Below, piece after piece: positions 13,944 through 23,929 of a DNA stretch of 64,000 nucleotides (its first letter is position 1; each line of letters begins with the position of its first letter). The DNA comes from Gorsachius magnificus (Eukaryota; Chordata; Aves; Pelecaniformes; Ardeidae): the NCBI GenBank assembly GCA_034008185.1, contig CM067086.1, forward strand, positions 40,070,507 through 40,134,506. The letters run 5' to 3'. Under the pieces are notes generated by a model, which was not told where the DNA came from, did not search any database, and saw only the letters and a program-made list of their open reading frames with translations. The position numbers and the translations under genes were made by a program.

Positions 13944-14239
13944 GGTGATTAGTCGGTTGTCGGGGAGAGTGATTGCAGCTCTGAGAGTGATGGCTGCTCG
14001 GGACGGGCTCGGCATCGGTCAGTGGGTGGTGAGCAATTGCATTGTGCATCACTTGTATATTCTGTATATTCTCTTACCATTCTCATTATTACTATTGTTA
14101 CTCTTTTCTCTTATTAAACTGTCTCTATCTCAACCCACGGGTCTTACTTTCCTTCCCCCCCCCCCATCCCACTGAGGGAGGGGGGGAGTGAGCGAGCAGC
14201 TGTGTGGTGTTTAGTTGCCAGACAGGTTAAACCACAACA
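13651..14239 (+). mobile_element. Solo LTR of an avian endogenous retrovirus, with 5-bp TSD
   Basis: The element begins TGTCTTGGTTTCGGCTGGGA and ends TTAAACCACAACA, giving the TG...CA termini of an LTR. The five bases CCAAT occur directly on both sides (13,646-13,650 and 14,240-14,244), a perfect target-site duplication. An ATTAAA poly(A) signal lies at 14,113-14,118, followed by a T/C-rich tract, which sets the plus orientation. There is no internal retroviral region and no gag/pol/env sequence, so it is a solo LTR left by recombination. I recall this LTR as abundant in neoavian birds; a five-base TSD suggests an ERVL-like or ERV1-like class. A G40 run sits at 13,903-13,942. Confidence 0.9.
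13903..13942 (+). repeat. G40 homopolymer inside the LTR
   Basis: Forty consecutive G in the part of the LTR where related copies, as I recall them, have the TATA/GGGGGA-rich promoter zone. It could form G-quadruplex DNA. The exact length is unreliable in any assembly. It creates polyglycine/polyproline ORFs that are not genes. Confidence 0.95.
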
Positions 14240-14244
14240 CCAAT
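14240..14244. repeat. Target-site duplication, right copy (CCAAT)
   Basis: Right-hand partner of 13,646-13,650; identical, which supports a complete LTR between them. Confidence 0.88.
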
Positions 14245-15137
14245 TCATAAGGAAGCTTTAAAATACAGAGTGCCAACCACTTCTTTCCACAATCTGCAAC
14301 AACAGTTAATCATGTACAGATGGTTAACACAATTTCTTATTTTTCTTCATTTAAAATGACCTAATTTAAGCTTCCTATCATCAGGTCATGTGGAAGATCT
14401 CTGCACTAGAGTCCCTTTTTATTTTGTATTTTCACCCCTCAAAGTACGCATAAACACTGGGAACACAAATAAAGAGATTAGGCAAATGTCGTATTTGTAG
14501 TGTAAAAGGCCAACAGGTTATGGTCAGAGCAATTTATCACAAACATTGTGGCACTCACAGCTTCCTTTTTAAGTATTGAATTAGATTACATTCTTTTAAC
14601 CCTCTCAGCAAGAGAGATCATCTCCAGTTGATTAACATTTAAACTGTTAAGAAGCCTCCTAAAGCCTTCTAAACCAGCTTTTTCCAGTCTTTCTAAATTT
14701 TCCAGTGAATATATCTTGATATCACTTCATTAGTTTTCCTCTCCTAAATCAGTCTTTTCATCACTGTGGCTACAAGGAGCTGTAACCAAATACACAGTAT
14801 ACACAGTCTATACAACGTACTATACGAACATAGTATTCTTTCATCAGGCTACTACAGTCAAAAGTATGCTTCTCTTTCCCACTTCTGACTAACCATATTT
14901 TTTCCAAGATACCACCTCCCCAGAAAGGAAAAAAAATGCCACTTAAAATACCAAGTAAAACTTAGACTTTTCAAACCACCACTTCTATTCAAACAGTAAT
15001 ATTTTTACATGTCACTTGCACTATTTAAACTTCTAGATGTTATAATTTTTACTGAAAAAAAATCAACCTTGGCTTTTTCAACAGACTATATTAAGGAATT
15101 CAAAATACGCAGGGAAATCGTTTATCATGTCTATTAC

Positions 15138-15312
15138 CTTATTGAAGGCAACATAGTTTGTTGAAATGTTTGTGCAAACACAGGCAATAATCTTTTCAAG
15201 TATATGGGTGCCATTTCTGGATCTCCTTTGGGTTCATTACATTCTTCCTCATCCTTGTTCGCATCTTTCTTTTTCTTCTCATCTCCTTTGTTAACAGGAC
15301 ACATCCAATCCC
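15138..15312 (-). CDS. HECTD1: HECTD1 exon 10
   Basis: The exon is 175 bp and encodes residues 483-541. It has a charged, probably disordered stretch ([20 protein letters not shown]) followed by helices ([20 protein letters not shown]). It links the ankyrin block to the next helical array. Acceptor is TTCTAG|G and donor is AATAAG|GTAATA. Both junctions keep the frame. Confidence 0.95.
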
Positions 15313-15938
15313 CTAGAAAATATTTTTTCCCAAAAAACGTTCAATGGCAAAAACCAACGAACCAAAAAACCCCTTCAAATAAATCTAAGAGTTTCCTTTA
15401 TTAACATCCAACTACCTGAACAGGAATATGCATTCCTAAAAATATAAAAGAATTTTCATGTGCAAGACTTCTTGCGAAAACTATTTGATAACAAGTACCA
15501 CCAAAGAGCACTCATAGGAGAAGCTCAAAGTCCTTAAAGTGAACTAAATATGAACACATAACAACCTGTGGCTCCAGCACTACAAAAGCCTCACAAACAA
15601 GTAAAGTGCTGTTCCCATGTAGAAAGAAAGGATGCCAGAGAAACTACCAAGGCTGACAGCCTCTGAACCCACGGCAAAATCCCAGTCTAGCCCCATGCCA
15701 TAGCTGAAGAGCAGGACCACTGCTCATGCCCCGTCAGCAGTTTCTTTGGTAATCCCCATCTCTTAAGAACATCTAAAATGTTAAGGTTTCTATATGTACT
15801 TGCAGGTTAAGGAAGATTGGCCACAAAATACTATTTTTTTTCAAACGAATCTCAATAGAGTAAAAGTCTAAAATTGAATTATTTAACATATATAAGCATT
15901 TCTACTAGCAAGGGTATAGAATTAAAAACTGCACTCAC

Positions 15939-16053
15939 CTGGAGACTGAAGAATAGCTACTACTTCACTGTGTCCCCTTTCGCGAGCTTTGTCTAAAGGA
16001 GTTTTGCCATCTTCATCTCTCAAATCAGGGTTTGCACCATGTCGTAAGAGAGT
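15939..16053 (-). CDS. HECTD1: HECTD1 exon 9 (ankyrin repeat)
   Basis: The exon is 115 bp and encodes residues 445-483: [20 protein letters not shown] then [18 protein letters not shown]. The [18 protein letters not shown] core is a textbook ankyrin repeat turn and helix. Ankyrin repeats mediate protein-protein contacts, probably substrate recruitment. Acceptor is TCTCAG|A and donor is CCAG|GTGAGT. Confidence 0.97.
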
Positions 16054-16389
16054 CTGAGAACAAATATTTTTTAAATATGAAGAAAACATTATTCCTTCTT
16101 CCAAAGTAGTAAACATGGTTATCCTACAGCTTTCCTACACTTTTCCCATTCTTATAAGCAATTAGAACATTATGTGCCTTTTATATCTGTAGAGCTAATA
16201 TAAAACTACTTTTATTCATATTACTGCCCTATCATAACAAAAAAAATTGGGTTTTGGTAAACACTGTAAAGAATATGTAAGTATTTGATGGTGCAGATGT
16301 TAAACATATTGCATCAAAGGCATTTTATACAGAACAAGGGACAGAGTCAGTTATGTAAGGCTTTCTAACAGTGTCAGTTTAAATCATAC

Positions 16390-16488
16390 CTTTGCTACCT
16401 GAGGTCTTCCAAAACACGCTGCATAATGTAATGAGGACGACCTCTGACCTCTGTTAACATCAGCACCCCTTTCACAGAGAAATTCTAC
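16390..16488 (-). CDS. HECTD1: HECTD1 exon 8 (one ankyrin unit)
   Basis: This exon is exactly 99 bp, phase 0-0, and encodes residues 412-444 (33 residues, the length of one ankyrin repeat): [20 protein letters not shown] then [18 protein letters not shown] and [10 protein letters not shown] are the canonical ankyrin signatures. Acceptor is AACAG|G and donor is CAAAG|GTATGA. Confidence 0.97.
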
Positions 16489-16578
16489 CTGTTAAACAAG
16501 AAAAAGGAAACTAGGTTTTTTTATCTCTTTCTTTACATAAATAACCTAAATTTTTAAGATTCTGTAAAACTAATTTAC

Positions 16579-16655
16579 CATTTCCTGAGTTCCAAAAGCT
16601 GAGGCCCAGTTTAAAAGAGTTTGTCCTACATCATCCATAAAATTTACTTCAAAAG
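16579..16655 (-). CDS. HECTD1: HECTD1 exon 7 (ankyrin repeat)
   Basis: The exon is 77 bp and encodes residues 386-411: [20 protein letters not shown] then FGTQEM. It forms the first half of the ankyrin stack ([15 protein letters not shown]). Acceptor is TTTCAG|C and donor is AAATG|GTAAAT. Confidence 0.96.
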
Positions 16656-16907
16656 CTGAAAGAGAGTTAAATAAAATAATGAAAACTCTCAGAACTATAA
16701 ATTCTTTATATGTTTAAATCTAAAATTAAAAAAAAGTAGCATAGAAATTATTACTAACAAGACCTGTTGTGTATTTAATAAAATCAGTGAACTTGTATAT
16801 AAAAAATTTCAAGGTACTACCTAAGTATTTGTTATAACACCACAGACCATAAAAATAAAGAGATATTTTATTTATCTCATTCTCTTTTTCAGAGTAGTTT
16901 TGCTTAC

Positions 16908-17178
16908 CTCCTGTGTCAATAGCATCTATTAGTGCATCGGTATCCTTACTGCGGATGCAATCTATCAGCTGCCGATGAGAACGTTCCCCAGAACTATCCA
17001 GTCTTCGCAATCCTGGGATTCTGCCTGTAGATCCAGCACTGGATTTTGGCAGGGCTTTTCTCCCTTCGAACAGTAGCACCAAAAGAAGATCTACTAACCG
17101 CATGGTATCCAGTACACATCTTTCATCACCCTGCAACGCACTTTCTATAGAATCTGGAAGTTCAGATCTTAGGAGATC
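16908..17178 (-). CDS. HECTD1: HECTD1 exon 6
   Basis: The exon is 271 bp and encodes residues 296-386. It runs from [20 protein letters not shown] through [19 protein letters not shown] to [20 protein letters not shown]. The end forms the N-cap of the ankyrin domain. Acceptor is TTCCAG|G and donor is GGAG|GTAAGC. The Ser/Gly/Arg-rich middle ([20 protein letters not shown]) is a likely linker with phosphorylation potential, which is inference. Confidence 0.96.
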
Positions 17179-17301
17179 CTGGAAATAATTAAAAGTCTGA
17201 ACAATAAAAAATATACAGGGCTTTAGAAAATACTATCAGAACTGGGTTTCATTTCCATATGAAATGTTTCCTTTTTTCCCCTCTTAATAAATAAACTCTG
17301 G

Positions 17302-17310
17302 GTATGTGTG

Positions 17311-17344
<34 letters not shown>
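17302..17344. repeat. (TG)n(TA)n microsatellite
   Basis: A TG-rich start followed by about 13 TA units, then an A run, in HECTD1 intron 5. Likely polymorphic. Confidence 0.9.
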
Positions 17345-17350
<6 letters not shown>

Positions 17351-17462
17351 ACAATCTATAAATTTATGTATAAAATAGCAAAACAAATCTTGCATATACT
17401 AAAGTACATGAAGGGAAAAACCCTGTAAGAACAAAAAGCTGTAGCGTAAAAGGATTTCTTAC

Positions 17463-17744
17463 ATGTGTTACTACTGGAGAGCCTCTACACAGGGTTGACA
17501 ACAGGCTCACAATAGTTGACACCTGATTACTTAATTTAGAATCTGCAGCTGTGGATGGTGCTCCAGTACTACTCCGTCCAGGTTTGCAAGCTGAAGATGG
17601 TCCTAATGTTGTCCCACCGGCAGCTGCCATGCGAGACAACAACTCCTCAGTTAATCCATGCTTAGCTAACGGAGCTGGGTCCACTCCACGCCGTGTGAAT
17701 CTGTCAGCTAATGAAGCAAAGCATCTCAGAGCTCCATCTGAAAC
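17463..17744 (-). CDS. HECTD1: HECTD1 exon 5
   Basis: The exon is 282 bp, phase 0-0 (94 codons), encoding residues 202-295. It runs from [20 protein letters not shown] through a Ser/Ala/Gly-rich variable linker to [20 protein letters not shown]. The helices belong to the N-terminal armadillo-like array. Acceptor is TCTTAG|G and donor is ACACAT|GTAAGA. The linker differs a little from mammals (GGTTLGPSS), as expected of disordered sequence. Confidence 0.96.
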
Positions 17745-20700
17745 CTAAGAAAGAAGTGCAAGAGAAAAGATGAAAAATCTATTACTTAAGATGGGAGTAT
17801 GCTAAGGGGATATTCACAAGAATACAGTGGACACAGAAGCAGCTGATTTCCTCAGGTTCCCTTCAAAGTCAACAAACAGAGGAGACAGGCTTTTTAAGCC
17901 AGAAACTCTGAGTCAGAACCTAGCAGTGCTCTGAACTGCTCACTGAAGGACTGTACTGTTCTTGGGGTTTTTCTCCCCTTTCCCTCCATTGATGATATAC
18001 AGAAATTAAGGAAGCTATTTTTCTTTGTCTGAAGTTCAGCACTGTGAGTGTCTCCTTAACTATATGAGCAAAACCCCAAACCAATCTAGGAAAACACGTT
18101 TAATAATCAAATTGCCAAATTAATAGATGTTGGAAGCACATTTGGGAAACAGTTTTTAATTATAGATGTTGTTCTTACAGGAAACACAACTATTTATAAA
18201 CCCCTCTAGCATCTGCCCGTTCTGTCAACACAGTTTGGAAAAAACAAAACCAACCCACAGCTTGGTATTGAAATATGGAGTGCTTAACCTTCTGGCTGTT
18301 CTGATGTCAGACACTGTTAAAGCAGCTTTATGATAATAAAACTAAGCAAAAAAACCCCCAAAACTAAACCCAAAACCACTAAGAAAATGCATTATGAGGT
18401 TTTACTTCCTAACTTTCACACATTTACTGAATTTCAAATTTGTTCCTCAAGGATCCATGAAGACAATCAAAAGAATTATTTGCAGTTTTGTCTTCTACAT
18501 TTATAGAATATATTCTCATATGTTCTAATTTAATATTTATAATAAATATTATGCTAATATTACAATATGTTATATTAATTTGGTGCTTTCTATTAAAAGA
18601 AATGCTATCAAACAAGCCATTAGCTGAGGCACCAACTCAGTTCTCCCAAGTATTAAACTGACAGTGAAGTTTGATAGTTAATAGTTGTATTTAAAGGTCT
18701 ACATACTCTCATAAGTAAAAGAAGTTTTTCAGTTGGACGAAGCCTAAAAATAGGACAAACTAAGAAAAGCAGATTTTACCCTTAGATAACCCAGATTGTC
18801 TACTGAGCACCTAACCCACAGATATGCAAGTATTTTTGTGACAATAAAATGCAAACTCCCAAATTTAGTTTTGTTGCTAAAGAAAAAAAAAAACACCAAA
18901 AAAAACAAGAAAATCACCACCAACAAAAAAACCCCCAGTGACACTGTGGAAACAAGGCTTACTGATGATCCTCTTAACAATCCAGCAAAAAATACTGCTG
19001 GCCAACTGCCCAGGAAAGGATCCAACTTCTTTTCATGTCAGCGTTAAAAAGAAAGGGAGGTTTTGCCTTTAATCTCTCTCTCATCTATGCACTAAAAGCG
19101 TCTCCATCTTTCAGATCAGGAGGTTTGCATAGGCATATCAAGATGAGCACATTTACCTTCATAGATGTGCAGAAGCAAACCAGACTGGTGTCAAGAAATA
19201 CAAAAAAAAAACCCCAAACCAAAACCCCACAATCCCCCCCCCCAATACCTATTCTCTACCAAACTCTAAATTACTACAGTTCTCACTACCTAAAATGTCA
19301 TCAACTTCTAGCACAGCCCATTTTCAAAATGATTGTCAGCTGTCACTTACCAAGGCCTTAAATACAGTTAACTCATCAACACAGAGAACAAGATTAGAGC
19401 ATTAGCCAGACTTCATGAAGTTAAAACCTTAAATCTCCATTAAGTTTGCAAGGACTTTAAAAGCAAAGTTTCTCCTGAAGAAATGCAAAGCATGTTAAAC
19501 TTCTGGCACGGTCCTTGCGTGCCAAGCATTCTGATTTATCAGTACTCTTTTGCAAGGGATTTTTTTCTTTAACTTGTAATGGTCACTACACATGTCCTCT
19601 AGCATTTTGCTCTAGTTCTTTGACAGCACAATGGCTAAACAATTCTGTGAATATTTATGTATTCCATATATACTTTATGGATTTTTACCAGAACAGCTCT
19701 TTCAGAAATACACAAAAGGTTCAGCTTATTTAAACACACAGCACTAGTGGCATCAGTTTACAAAGCAAGAGAGTACTGTGGAAGGTATTTACATTTCTTC
19801 TCACAAACTGCAAGTTTAGCAGAAAGGTTAAAAACCCAAACTTCTAGATAAGCTGTTCTTGGGACCGCATTCATCTAGTCTGAACTCTTCCCTCAAGTCA
19901 TGTCATTAACTGGCAGCCCACACGAATCTGACCAAATCCAATAGTGTAAAAGGATGGAGTAGGGGAACAACAAAACTTTACAGAGGAAGTTACTGGGCAA
20001 ATCCATAACACACATCAACATTCATTGTGAATCTTGAGTCTTGTTTCACACAAAACACATTTCTCAAGGATACAGGTACAGATTTACTTATCATCTGGGT
20101 TACTCCAGTCTTAAGCACACTTATCTTAAAAGCTTAACTGCTAAAAGATTAAGTTAATTTGAACTCACATTCAGATCTCCAACAGCTCCAGTGATTGCTT
20201 TCTTTCAAACACACTATAAATTGGGAACAGTTAAAATACTACAAACTTAGGGTCTAAATTTCAGGATTAGCTTGTCTGAGATGATCAGAGTGTTAATAAA
20301 GTTACATAATGTCTATGAAACATGGTAGCTTGTTCTGAAATGGCTAGTGTGACAGTATCCTGCCAACTGGGTCTTTCAAAAAGATCTAAAATTATATAAA
20401 AAAAAAAATTCACTCACAGGCAAAAAGATTTAGTCTCCCAACTATGATGTGCTTAATAAATCAGACTGGGGGGGAAAGGAATGAGGACAGAGGTGGGGGC
20501 AAAATGGGGACTGAGAATGCTACAGACAAGAAGCCTGGCCAGGGTACAGCAACAATTTGGCTAAATAGCTATTGCAAAGCATTAGTATGACATACACAAA
20601 AGGATTCTACTAGTAGGAAGATAAGTCCTCTAGGATTCATTTTCTAGATGGAAAGGACTAGTTCATCTCAAGTTAATAAAAATGCAATAAAGAAGCGGTG

Positions 20701-21166
20701 CTGCATCTATACTAGTACCATTTAAGCTGGCTTCCCATGTAATATTTTAGCATTGATTGTGGATGGTCTTATTGCTTCTTTTAGCTTGGCAAAAGAAAAA
20801 CAAACCAAATTGATTTTTGCCTCTTATTTGTGCTCAATTTAATAGTGACTGAGGTGCAGACATAGAACAGTAATGACTTCAGAAAGTATTTCAAAATGCA
20901 CTGAAAAAAGTTACAGGATATTTTTCAATAAAGTTTTCAGAGGTTAAATAAGATCATGTTCACACAATAGTGCTCGGAGTCAAACACTAAGCAGTGTTTT
21001 TATCTTCTTGTCATCACAACTGTAAAGGAAACTATCATAATATCCAGATATAACAACTACTATGTAAACATACAGTTGTATAGGCTATATAAAAATACCT
21101 AGCCATTCATTTATTAAACATAGTGGAAGTTAAATTCACAGCATATTGAGCCAACTATTACATTAC
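17745..21166. other. HECTD1 intron 4
   Basis: About 3.4 kb of AT-rich intron with A/C-rich low-complexity patches (18,878-18,940 and 19,200-19,245). No recognised repeat family, gene or RNA. Confidence 0.6.
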
Positions 21167-21394
21167 CTGATGGTCTTCATGTTTTAATAAACTGGACAGT
21201 GATTCCACACAGATCTCTAATGAAGAATCTTGAGGCTCCATTTTGCCACAGAGTCTGGATACTACAGCCATAGCTGAATGCAAAGTATCTTTATGAACAA
21301 GGTGTCCACTGTCACGAATGAATGTCAGAACACAATTTAACCCTCCAGCTTCAAATACAGCTCCTGACTCACGAGTACAGATTAATTCTAATAC
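21167..21394 (-). CDS. HECTD1: HECTD1 exon 4
   Basis: The exon is 228 bp, phase 0-0 (76 codons), encoding residues 126-201. It starts [20 protein letters not shown] and ends [15 protein letters not shown], which are armadillo-type helices. Acceptor is TCATAG|G and donor is ATCAG|GTAATG. An in-frame read continues cleanly from exon 3 (EQCVK) and into exon 5 (VSDGAL). Confidence 0.97.
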
Positions 21395-22168
21395 CTATGA
21401 CAAAATGAAATTTAATTAGAATGAAGTACACATAAAAAGTCAGTTGTTTGCTTATACCCATCTACAGAACTGGTTAAGAAAATGAAACAGCAGAACAGAA
21501 AAAACCCTCTCTTCCTCAACACCCAGAAGGGGCCAAAGCCACCAGTACTCTAGTAGTTGCATTCTTCTTCAAAAGTAACAGGAACAAGTAGAAGAATATC
21601 ACCCAACAGCATGGTTGTAACAGGTGTTCGTGAAAGACAGATAGATAATCGTATCTTTTCCTGGAAGAATGAAGTCTTTGGATAACACACAACGGAGAGC
21701 TCTGAAACTTCCAAGAGTACTGCTACTCCAACACTTCAGTGTATTACTTTTGAGTAGACTAGAACTAGTAAATAAAAAATACATGCATAAAGTCTGATGC
21801 CATGGTAATCAGGGACTCAACCTGTATGCTATCACATGGCCATGTATCAGTATCTGTACCTGGAGTAATTCTTCATTCCCTTTTTAGCGTAAAATTAGCC
21901 CTTAGCATTCCAGTCACATGAGATAAACAGGAAAACTTCCTTCTAGTATTTTTTGTTTCTTTTTCTATACTTTTTTAAAGGAATCACAGCTTTGAAGAGC
22001 ACCAGACTGACAATAAAGATAAGCAGCATCACTGGCATGTGCACTTTTATCATACTCTATGTTTTTGCTTCACATTTTAATAAATAGGATTAGAATATGA
22101 GGAAGCTTTTCAGAAACAGTAAATTTTCCAGCTCCTTCTTAAAGTCAGACGTTCTTCAGTATACATAC

Positions 22169-22403
22169 CTTCACACACTGCTCAGCCAAATCTCTGCTCG
22201 TTCTGTTGTTAAGTTCAACAACTACTAAACGATTACAAAGTGCCTTGATAGCTCCATCTACTCCCACAATCCTACGGGTGCATTCGGCTGATACATCCAG
22301 ATAATATGTTATGGCACGAGCTGTTACTTCTAATACATTGTCTGGAGCACTTTCATCAAGAAAAATTTTGCACAGTGCTGGTAAAAAAGTTCGAGGAGGG
22401 CAT
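22169..22403 (-). CDS. HECTD1: HECTD1 exon 3
   Basis: The exon is 235 bp and encodes residues 47-125: [20 protein letters not shown] through [20 protein letters not shown] to [13 protein letters not shown]. These are armadillo-like helices. Acceptor is CTGCAG|A, whose A completes the threonine codon from exon 2; donor is GAAG|GTATGT. The intron on its 5' side is the largest in the window, about 17 kb. Confidence 0.97.
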
Positions 22404-22530
22404 CTGCAGGAAAAAAACCACATCACCACATTATTAAGTTATGCAAGTTTCTCTACATTAAGTAATTTTATACATTTTCACATTAACAGATTAATACTTT
22501 TCATGCTGACATGATTTGCTCGATTAGTTT

Positions 22531-22632
22531 AGAATCATAGAATCACCTCGGTTGGAAAAGACCTTTAAGATCATCGAGTCCAACCGTTAACCTAGCACTG
22601 CCATCCCACCACTAAACCATGTCCCTAAGCAC
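22531..22632 (-). mobile_element. CR1 LINE fragment (extreme 3' end)
   Basis: The segment reads AGAATCATAGAATCACCTCG, then GTTGGAAAAGACCTTTAAGA and TCATCGAGTCCAACCGT. This is the hallmark 3' end of avian CR1 with its ATTCTATGA-type terminal repeat, in reverse orientation. It is about 100 bp and 5'-truncated. Confidence 0.92.
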
Positions 22633-23567
22633 CTATATAGTTGGTTCAGAACATTCATTTAGAACACTAGGATGTGGGCATCTCATACACACCCCAAAAT
22701 TCAAATAAGTAATCTGAAAAGATGATGCACTAGGGAAGGAACCCTGCAGAAAAAAACTGCTCTTGATATTTTACAATCATACAGGGAAAAATTTATCCTC
22801 TTTAGAACTTATTTTAGGAACTAACCTCACATCACCAGCGTAACGCATTTTTTCTTAACAGAGCTTCAAGGTTCATGATGATAAATACCTACTTAACCAT
22901 GAAATATTATGTTCAATATAAAGACTAAAGATTTTAGGTTTGCTACACAATTTAATTCTCTGAGTGATCCTTCTTCCCTATGTTATAAACAAACACTTTC
23001 ACTTGTCTTTTTATCCTGCTTCAGCTTCTTCCCCCTCCCCTCCCGCCCCCCCCATTCTTTTTCCCTAACCACACTGAGAACATATTTAATTCATTTAGCT
23101 TGCTTCCATTGCATTTTCTCTTCATATCCACGCTTCAGTAGCCTCTGGCTCTCCTCTTTATTGTTAGCCTCAGTTCCATAAGCAATGACAGTAAAGAACA
23201 TCTCCACCACTTCAAATCTAAGTAAGTGAGGTGCAACAGTCCTTCTTCTCTCCCTCTGACGTAATAGGATACAAACCAAAATGGATGGTCATAATACTGC
23301 TTTTCAGTATTGCGGCAGCTGTGGTTAAGACCGACTTGGATCAAAAGTTCTAAAACATGGAGCTACACTCCAAGACAACTTATCTTCCAATAGCATACTT
23401 ATTTAGCAGTAAATAACATAACAAGTGTTCACTGCAGTGGTAGAAGTCTTCCAAGGTGGTGGTGAATTAAGTGAAGGGGATATATGCTGTGACAGTAGTT
23501 GAAATAATTGGATACCTTGTCCCTAGATGCAGATCAGACTAAACCTACAGGAGGCAAATACGGTACC

Positions 23568-23929
23568 TTTTTTTTTTTTTTTTTAAACTAGGGTTTTGGT
23601 CTGCAAAAGAAGGCCTAAAACTTTTCTAAATCCAGAAGAAAAAAACCAAACATAATAGCTTGCTTTTTGGTCTGGAAGACAGGTGAAGTACTTGATGAAT
23701 CATTCTGAAGACTAACCCAGAGGTCATTCAGCATCCCATCTGGTATGCACAGTGACTCATACAAAGGCACCAAATCCTGGGACAGCAAAATGCTAATAGT
23801 TTCCTTGAAGATCTGGCCATGCTCTACAAAGTTATTAAATAATACTGCCTGACAAATAAATATATTACCCAATGATCCTTGATGACATAAATTAATAAGC
23901 GAAGCTTCAATAAAGCTCAATCGCATAAT
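23568..23929 (-). pseudogene. Unidentified 103-codon ORF followed by an A17 tail; possible retrocopy
   Basis: On the minus strand an ATG at 23,926 opens a 103-residue ORF (stop at 23,615). Its sequence looks protein-like: LVPLYESLCIPDGMLNDLW and SSSTSPVFQTKKQAI. About 30 bases past the stop an A17 run begins (23,584 down to 23,568). ORF, short trailer and A-tail together resemble a processed retrocopy or a 3' LINE/SINE fragment. No parent gene is recognised, no poly(A) signal precedes the tail, and no clear target duplication was found, so it may be chance. It lies inside HECTD1 intron 2, same strand. Confidence 0.25.

Larger units (their letters stand above)
13098..15137. other. HECTD1 intron 10, hosting the solo LTR
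   Basis: About 2 kb of intron. Apart from the LTR at 13,651-14,239 it is AT-rich sequence with no recognised feature. Confidence 0.6.
15313..17462. other. HECTD1 introns 5-9
   Basis: Short AT-rich introns around the ankyrin exons. The only distinct item is a TG/TA microsatellite at 17,302-17,344. Nothing else is seen. Confidence 0.6.

Noticed and set aside
13764..14175. Polyproline and polyglycine ORFs over the LTR
   Set aside because: They are produced by translating the G40/C40 homopolymer and do not correspond to any gene.
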